Assembly: GCA_003255065.1 (NCBI GenBank)
Contig: QAOA01000371.1
Location: 19,166-83,165 of the forward strand
Direction: 5' to 3'
Length of the DNA stretch: 64,000 nt
DNA from: Cercis canadensis
Lineage: Eukaryota; Streptophyta; Magnoliopsida; Fabales; Fabaceae
Position numbers and translations under genes: made by a program. Under the pieces are notes generated by a model that saw nothing but the letters and a program-made list of their open reading frames with translations, ran no database searches and was not told the DNA's origin. Of this stretch, positions 59,866 through 64,000 are shown in pieces. How positions within the stretch are numbered: position 1 is the first letter of the stretch; every line of letters begins with the position of its first letter.

Positions 59866-60019
59866 CCCCCGAAAGCTTATTTGGAAGCTTGTTTTTGCCC
59901 ATCTGTTTAGTAAAAAGTTGTCCTCAAATTGTGTTTTCAAAAACTAAAAACATAAAACAAATTTTAGATGCTTTTCAAAGTGGATTTTTCTAAAGGGATG
60001 CTAGGCTAATATTTTGAAG
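58800..60019. other. Intergenic; possible decayed exon and TG/poly-T tract
   Basis: Mostly AT-rich. At about 59480-59614 an acceptor-like TTTCTTTAG precedes a frame reading LDPLLMPKDVWDVSPAEL. Two stops follow, then DDDDRDDEPHQEGEL before a GTAAAC donor-like site. This could be a decayed exon of an unidentified gene. A TG dinucleotide tract and a long T run lie at 59817-59859. Confidence 0.3.
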
Positions 60020-60190
60020 GCCAAAAATTGAAAATACCTCCCACTCAGAGTTTGGGGAAATGAACTTTTGACTTTAGTACTATTACAAAGATTTCAAAAA
60101 ACTGAGTGAAACGTGCTAGAAATTATGTTAAAATATTAGTAATTTTTGTTGACCTTATTAAACTTAAATTATGTTAACAATTCGGAGATG

Positions 60191-60478
60191 TGTATGGAGA
60201 ATTCTGTTATCTGTTATTCAGTTACATAATCTATTTACTTGAGTTAATTATTAGTTATTCATTGTTAGTTAATTAACTCTAGTTAGCTAGGTAGTTTACT
60301 GTTGTGTTAAGCTTGCCTACGTGGCATTCTTGTGGTTAGACGGTTACTGTACATATAAAAGTCTATATTGTATTGTCATTTTCTGATATGAGAAAATATA
60401 GAAAAGCTTTCACAAGTGTTTCTCTCGATCTCTTTCTCTTCCTTGTTTACTTTCTTGAAGACTTTACATGGTATCAGA
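60191..60478 (+). repeat. 5' LTR of the copia element
   Basis: About 288 bp, beginning TGTATGGAGAATTCTG and ending GACTTTACA (TG...CA), directly before the primer-binding site. A TATAAAA box at 60354-60360 fits the LTR promoter. The exact left boundary (60189 or 60191) cannot be fixed without the 3' LTR. Confidence 0.8.
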
Positions 60479-60491
60479 GCAAATCGGTCCA
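60479..60491 (+). promoter_or_regulatory. Primer-binding site for initiator tRNA-Met
   Basis: TGGTATCAGAGCA immediately follows the LTR end. It is the standard plant copia/gypsy site complementary to the 3' end of initiator methionine tRNA, from which minus-strand DNA synthesis starts. Confidence 0.92.
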
Positions 60492-60569
60492 AATTTGCTT
60501 ATACCTTTATCTTGATTGATTCTCTGAAGAAGAATTCAGAAGATCACTCTGTTTCTGATCCGGTTGAAG

Positions 60570-63500
60570 ATGGAATCAACAACCGCTACTGCAACAGCCA
60601 CTGCAGCTTCGCATAAAGAATCGATAGGCAACTCCAATGGAGATCCAATGGCACTAACAAGCTCGGATCATCCAGGAATGCAACTTGTCTCGACAAGTTT
60701 GACTGGTAATAACTACTTATCTTGGAACAGATCGATCAAGATTGCACTTGGAGCTAAGGTGAAGCTCGGATTCATCGATGGGAGATATGAAATGCCTGAA
60801 GAAGATTCAGATGACTACGATCAGTGGATTAGAGTGGATTGCATGATCAGATCATGGATCCTAAACTCAATTTCTAAAGACATAGTCGAGGCTTTTCTCT
60901 ATGCTTCTACTGCACGTGAACTCTGGTTGGAATTGGAGGAGAGGTTTGGTGAGTCCAATGGACCACAGGTCTACCAAATTCAAAGAGAAATTAGCACAAT
61001 TTCTCAGGGGAGTCAGTCAGTGGTGAAGTATTTTACTAAATTGAAGAAACTCTGGGACGAGCTAGCCTGTGTGCAGCCTATGCCACAATGCACTTGCAAA
61101 AATTGTGCCTGTGGTGTCACAAAAAAGGTATCTGAACTAGTGAACTCTGGAAAATTACTGCAATTTCTAATGGGACTAGGAGATGATTATGATCATATCC
61201 GAAACCAAATCTTGGTGATGGATCCCTTGCCTTCAGTTAATAAGGCTTACTCTATGCTTCTGCGAATAGAAAAACAAAGAGAAGTTCATGTTAACTTGGG
61301 GGGAAGAGCTGAGAATTCTGCAATGTTTGTGAGAGCACCTATGGGAAGAGGATCTGGAGCAGGAAGATCACACTCAGGAAACCATAAGAAACAAAGCTAC
61401 ACGGACAAGAAAAATGAGAAATGTTCACATTGCAATACTGGAGGTCATACTAAGGATAACTGTTTCAAGCTGCATGGCTATCCTGACTGGTACAAAGAAC
61501 TCAAGGAGCAACGAAATCAGAACTCAGGAGGAAAGCACATGGCCAATTTTGCTGATCATCCACTGGATGCAAATATGCTACATGATACTGGGAACAACAA
61601 TGAACACAGAGCTACTCTAACTGAGCTCATTCAACAGGAGCTGTCTAAAATGATTAAAGGACAAGGGGGCATTGAAGGAAACCACATTAACTATGCACAC
61701 CTTGAGAACTTTGCAGGTAACATTCCTCGACCAATTTTTCATTCTGCTTTGATGTCAATAGATAGTATAGATCCTGGTACATGGATAGTTGATACAGGTG
61801 CATCAAATCACATGTGTACTAGCCTTAAACTCTTTGACTGTCCTAGGCAAGTAACACACCTGACTTCAGTTTTTTTACCAGATGGATCAATTAAAATGGT
61901 TCACTTGGTAGGAAATGTTAAACTCAGTCCCATTCTCACACTCACAGATGCACTATACGTACCTAGCTTCAAATTTAACCTTCTCTCTGTGAGAAAGCTT
62001 GCCAAAACAGCACAAATCCAATTCATTTTTCTTCCTGACAAATGCCTTTTGCAGGACCAACAGACTAAAGAAATTCTAGCAGTTGGTAAGGTGCTTGGGA
62101 ATCTATACGTCTTAGACAAAACTTCCTTTCATGATCATAATTTTTCAAATTCCTGTAATAACACACCTGTTTTAGTCAGCTCAATATGCCCTTCTGCTTG
62201 TAATTCAGTTCATATTCCCTGTACTACTTCAGTTATTTCAAATAAAATTTCTGACCTTCTATGGCACAATAGACTTGGGCATCCCTCTTTGAAGGCTTTA
62301 CAACACATACCTTTTTTGAAAAATATTGATGCCACACAGCTTTCACCATGTGATATCTGTCATAAATCCAAACAGCATAGACTCTCTTTTCCTCTCAGCA
62401 CTACTCGCTCAGACTCCAACTTTGCTCTCATGCATATAGATCTGTGGGGACCCTATAGAAAAGCTTCTATCACAGGAGCACACTACATGCTCACTGTGGT
62501 GGATGATCATAGCAGGGCCACTTGGATTTTTTTACTTAGGCACAAATTCCAAATACTAGACACACTGAAAACTTTCTTCAACCTGATTAAAACTCAATTT
62601 AACACTTCAATTAAGTGTATTAGAACTGACAATGGAACAGAATTTACTAACACTGCCTGTCAGTCCTTTTTATCAGAAATGGGAATTATACATCAAAAAA
62701 GCTGTGTTTACACCCCACAGCAAAATGGGATTGTTGAAAGAAAACATAAACACATCCTCCAAATTGCTCGAGCATTAATGTTTCAGTCACACTTGCCTAT
62801 TAAATTTTGGGGTCACTCCCTTCTTATGGCTGTCTACATCATTAACAGATTACTTACTGGTATTCTGGATTGGCACACTCCATATGAACTCCTACATAAT
62901 AAAAAACCTGATTACACTCTTCTTAAATGTTTTGGATGCTTATGTTTTGCCACCAATACACACCCTCACAGAGACAAATTTGCTAGTAGAGCATCCAAGT
63001 GTGTTTTTCTTGGTTTTGTTACTGGACAAAAGGCTTTTAGAGTTTATGATCTACACACCCATCAGATTTTTACTAGTAGAGATGTTTTGTTTCATGAGCA
63101 TCACTTCCCTTTCGAGCAGGTCACTCCTGCCTTCAATGACATATCTCTGCCTATTCCTTTCCTTGACATTCCTCTCTTGTCTGATCCTCCTCAACATCAT
63201 TTTGATCCCCTGCCCACAGTCACAAATGTGTCTCCTGCCTTAAATTCTGATCCCACTGATCTTCCTTCTGAGATAGCATCTTCCCTTCCAATCTCTTCCT
63301 CTCCACAGCCATCTCTTCCCTTGTCTCATGTTGTGCCTCCTCCTGTCTTACGCCACAGCACCAGACACACCACCAAACCAGCATGGCTTACTGACTTTGT
63401 CTCTGCTGTATTGATTCCTACAGACTTACCTGCTGTTTTTTCTGCTACTCCTACACCTGTCTTTACAGGTTCTTCCCCCTATACACCAAAAACTTTCCCT

Positions 63501-64000
63501 TATCACCAGTCACCCCATTTCACACACCCTTACATGTGTTTTCTTGCAAATGTATCCACTGTACCAGAACCTTGCTCTTACTATCATGCCAGCAAGAATG
63601 ATAAGTGGGTTGATGCCATGAACAAAGAGCTACAAGCACTGGAATCTAACCACACTTGGGACTTAGTTCCTTTGCCTAAAGGAAAGAAAGCCATTGGGTC
63701 CAAGTGGGTGTACAAAGTCAAATATCTGCCTGATGGGACTCTTGATCGATATAAGGCCAGATTGGTAGCCAAAGGCTATCACCAAATCGAAGGCATTGAC
63801 TACAAAGACAGTTTTTCTCCAGTGGCTAAACTTGTCACAGTCCGGATGTTCTTGGCAATTGCCACCACTCAACACTGGTCCCTTCACCAACTTGATATCA
63901 ACAATGCTTTTCTGCATGGTTACCTTAATGAAGAGGTCTACATGCTACCACCTCAAGGGTATCATAAGGCTCAGTCCAATGAAGTTTGCCTCTTAAAGAG
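60570..64000 (+). CDS. Copia gag-pol polyprotein, 3' end outside window
   Basis: Starts at ATG 60570 and has no stop that I found to the edge (1143 codons seen). Gag: copia-type N-terminal domain (LTGNNYLSWNRSIKIALGAK) and a CCHC zinc knuckle near residue 285 (CSHCNTGGHTKDNC). Protease: the active-site DTGA at 408-411. GAG-pre-integrase motif WHNRLGHPS near 565. Integrase catalytic residues D624, D687 and E723, with the expected 35-residue D-to-E spacing. Reverse transcriptase begins near 1012 (WVDAMNKELQALE) and includes LDINNAFLHG; the YVDD-type active site lies beyond the window. The polyprotein would be cleaved by its own protease in cytoplasmic virus-like particles. The lack of stops suggests an intact, young copy, but the 3' half is unseen. 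Confidence 0.93.
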   Translation, partial: MESTTATATATAASHKESIGNSNGDPMALTSSDHPGMQLVSTSLTGNNYLSWNRSIKIALGAKVKLGFIDGRYEMPEEDSDDYDQWIRVDCMIRSWILNSISKDIVEAFLYASTARELWLELEERFGESNGPQVYQIQREISTISQGSQSVVKYFTKLKKLWDELACVQPMPQCTCKNCACGVTKKVSELVNSGKLLQFLMGLGDDYDHIRNQILVMDPLPSVNKAYSMLLRIEKQREVHVNLGGRAENSAMFVRAPMGRGSGAGRSHSGNHKKQSYTDKKNEKCSHCNTGGHTKDNCFKLHGYPDWYKELKEQRNQNSGGKHMANFADHPLDANMLHDTGNNNEHRATLTELIQQELSKMIKGQGGIEGNHINYAHLENFAGNIPRPIFHSALMSIDSIDPGTWIVDTGASNHMCTSLKLFDCPRQVTHLTSVFLPDGSIKMVHLVGNVKLSPILTLTDALYVPSFKFNLLSVRKLAKTAQIQFIFLPDKCLLQDQQTKEILAVGKVLGNLYVLDKTSFHDHNFSNSCNNTPVLVSSICPSACNSVHIPCTTSVISNKISDLLWHNRLGHPSLKALQHIPFLKNIDATQLSPCDICHKSKQHRLSFPLSTTRSDSNFALMHIDLWGPYRKASITGAHYMLTVVDDHSRATWIFLLRHKFQILDTLKTFFNLIKTQFNTSIKCIRTDNGTEFTNTACQSFLSEMGIIHQKSCVYTPQQNGIVERKHKHILQIARALMFQSHLPIKFWGHSLLMAVYIINRLLTGILDWHTPYELLHNKKPDYTLLKCFGCLCFATNTHPHRDKFASRASKCVFLGFVTGQKAFRVYDLHTHQIFTSRDVLFHEHHFPFEQVTPAFNDISLPIPFLDIPLLSDPPQHHFDPLPTVTNVSPALNSDPTDLPSEIASSLPISSSPQPSLPLSHVVPPPVLRHSTRHTTKPAWLTDFVSAVLIPTDLPAVFSATPTPVFTGSSPYTPKTFPYHQSPHFTHPYMCFLANVSTVPEPCSYYHASKNDKWVDAMNKELQALESNHTWDLVPLPKGKKAIGSKWVYKVKYLPDGTLDRYKARLVAKGYHQIEGIDYKDSFSPVAKLVTVRMFLAIATTQHWSLHQLDINNAFLHGYLNEEVYMLPPQGYHKAQSNEVCLLK

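Larger units (their letters stand above)
60191..64000 (+). mobile_element. Ty1/copia LTR retrotransposon, 5' part
   Basis: 5' LTR, tRNA-iMet primer-binding site, then a single continuous gag-pol frame in the order gag, protease, integrase, reverse transcriptase, which is the copia order. The element runs off the right edge within reverse transcriptase, so RNase H, the polypurine tract, 3' LTR and target duplication are not seen. It is inserted at the edge of a dispersed repeat (60020-60190) also present at 39150-39360. An open frame over 1143 codons suggests a recent insertion. Confidence 0.93.

Overview
The window is nuclear DNA of a flowering plant, almost certainly a eudicot. It has AT-rich intergenic DNA, GT-AG introns, plant-only families (RFL-type PPR, PRAF/RLD, XBAT, ALOG/LSH, PMT) and many plant transposon classes. 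Every gene is on the + strand except one PPR gene and one pseudogene. I found no rRNA, functional tRNA, CRISPR array or bacterial-type operon.

Layout. 1-1869: an RFL-type PPR gene, open at the left edge. 2748-4209 (minus): a dead 2-oxoglutarate dioxygenase of the ACC-oxidase-homolog group, split by a Harbinger-like element. 4766-5467: a PPR gene scrap and a 90-bp tRNA-derived SINE. 10076-17014: a nine-exon PH-RCC1-FYVE-BRX (PRAF/RLD) gene. 18444-23009: a nine-exon ankyrin-RING E3 ligase gene (XBAT35 type). 23-35 kb: a gene-free region rich in small Mutator-type MITEs, two of them nested. 35163-35801: a single-exon ALOG (LSH) gene with a 4-codon uORF. 35.8-43.6 kb: more MITEs. 45117-48587: a seven-coding-exon Golgi methyltransferase gene (PMT8 type) with an upstream leader intron. 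51308-53206 (minus): a second RFL-type PPR gene, paralogous to the first. 54545-55441: a Mutator-like element with a 9-bp target duplication. 56913-58178: a non-autonomous hAT element. 60191 to the right edge: a Ty1/copia retrotransposon with 5' LTR, primer-binding site and an open gag-pol frame.

The most unusual property is in the assembly. Most single-N characters, and the one long N run, are flanked by near-identical sequence on both sides, about 1-2% different where I counted. At 56.8-58.8 kb one copy carries a 1266-bp hAT element with an 8-bp target duplication and the other is the exact empty site. At 24.2-24.5 kb one copy carries a MITE and the other does not. At 15.9-17.0 kb the copies differ by a 214-bp deletion and duplicate the last exon of the PRAF gene. 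This is best explained as two haplotypes of a heterozygous plant joined end to end, not as real tandem duplication.

The genes are ordinary unlinked plant housekeeping and developmental genes: vesicle or auxin-transport regulation (PRAF/RLD), ubiquitination (XBAT35), boundary transcription control (LSH), wall polysaccharide methylation (PMT8) and organelle RNA processing (PPR). I see no functional cluster. The two PPR paralogs share a scaffold, but their predicted RNA-recognition residues differ in most repeats, as expected of restorer-of-fertility-like proteins. I found no clearly new molecular system. The strongest new observations are the allelic transposon polymorphisms, the nested MITEs and the very short SINE.
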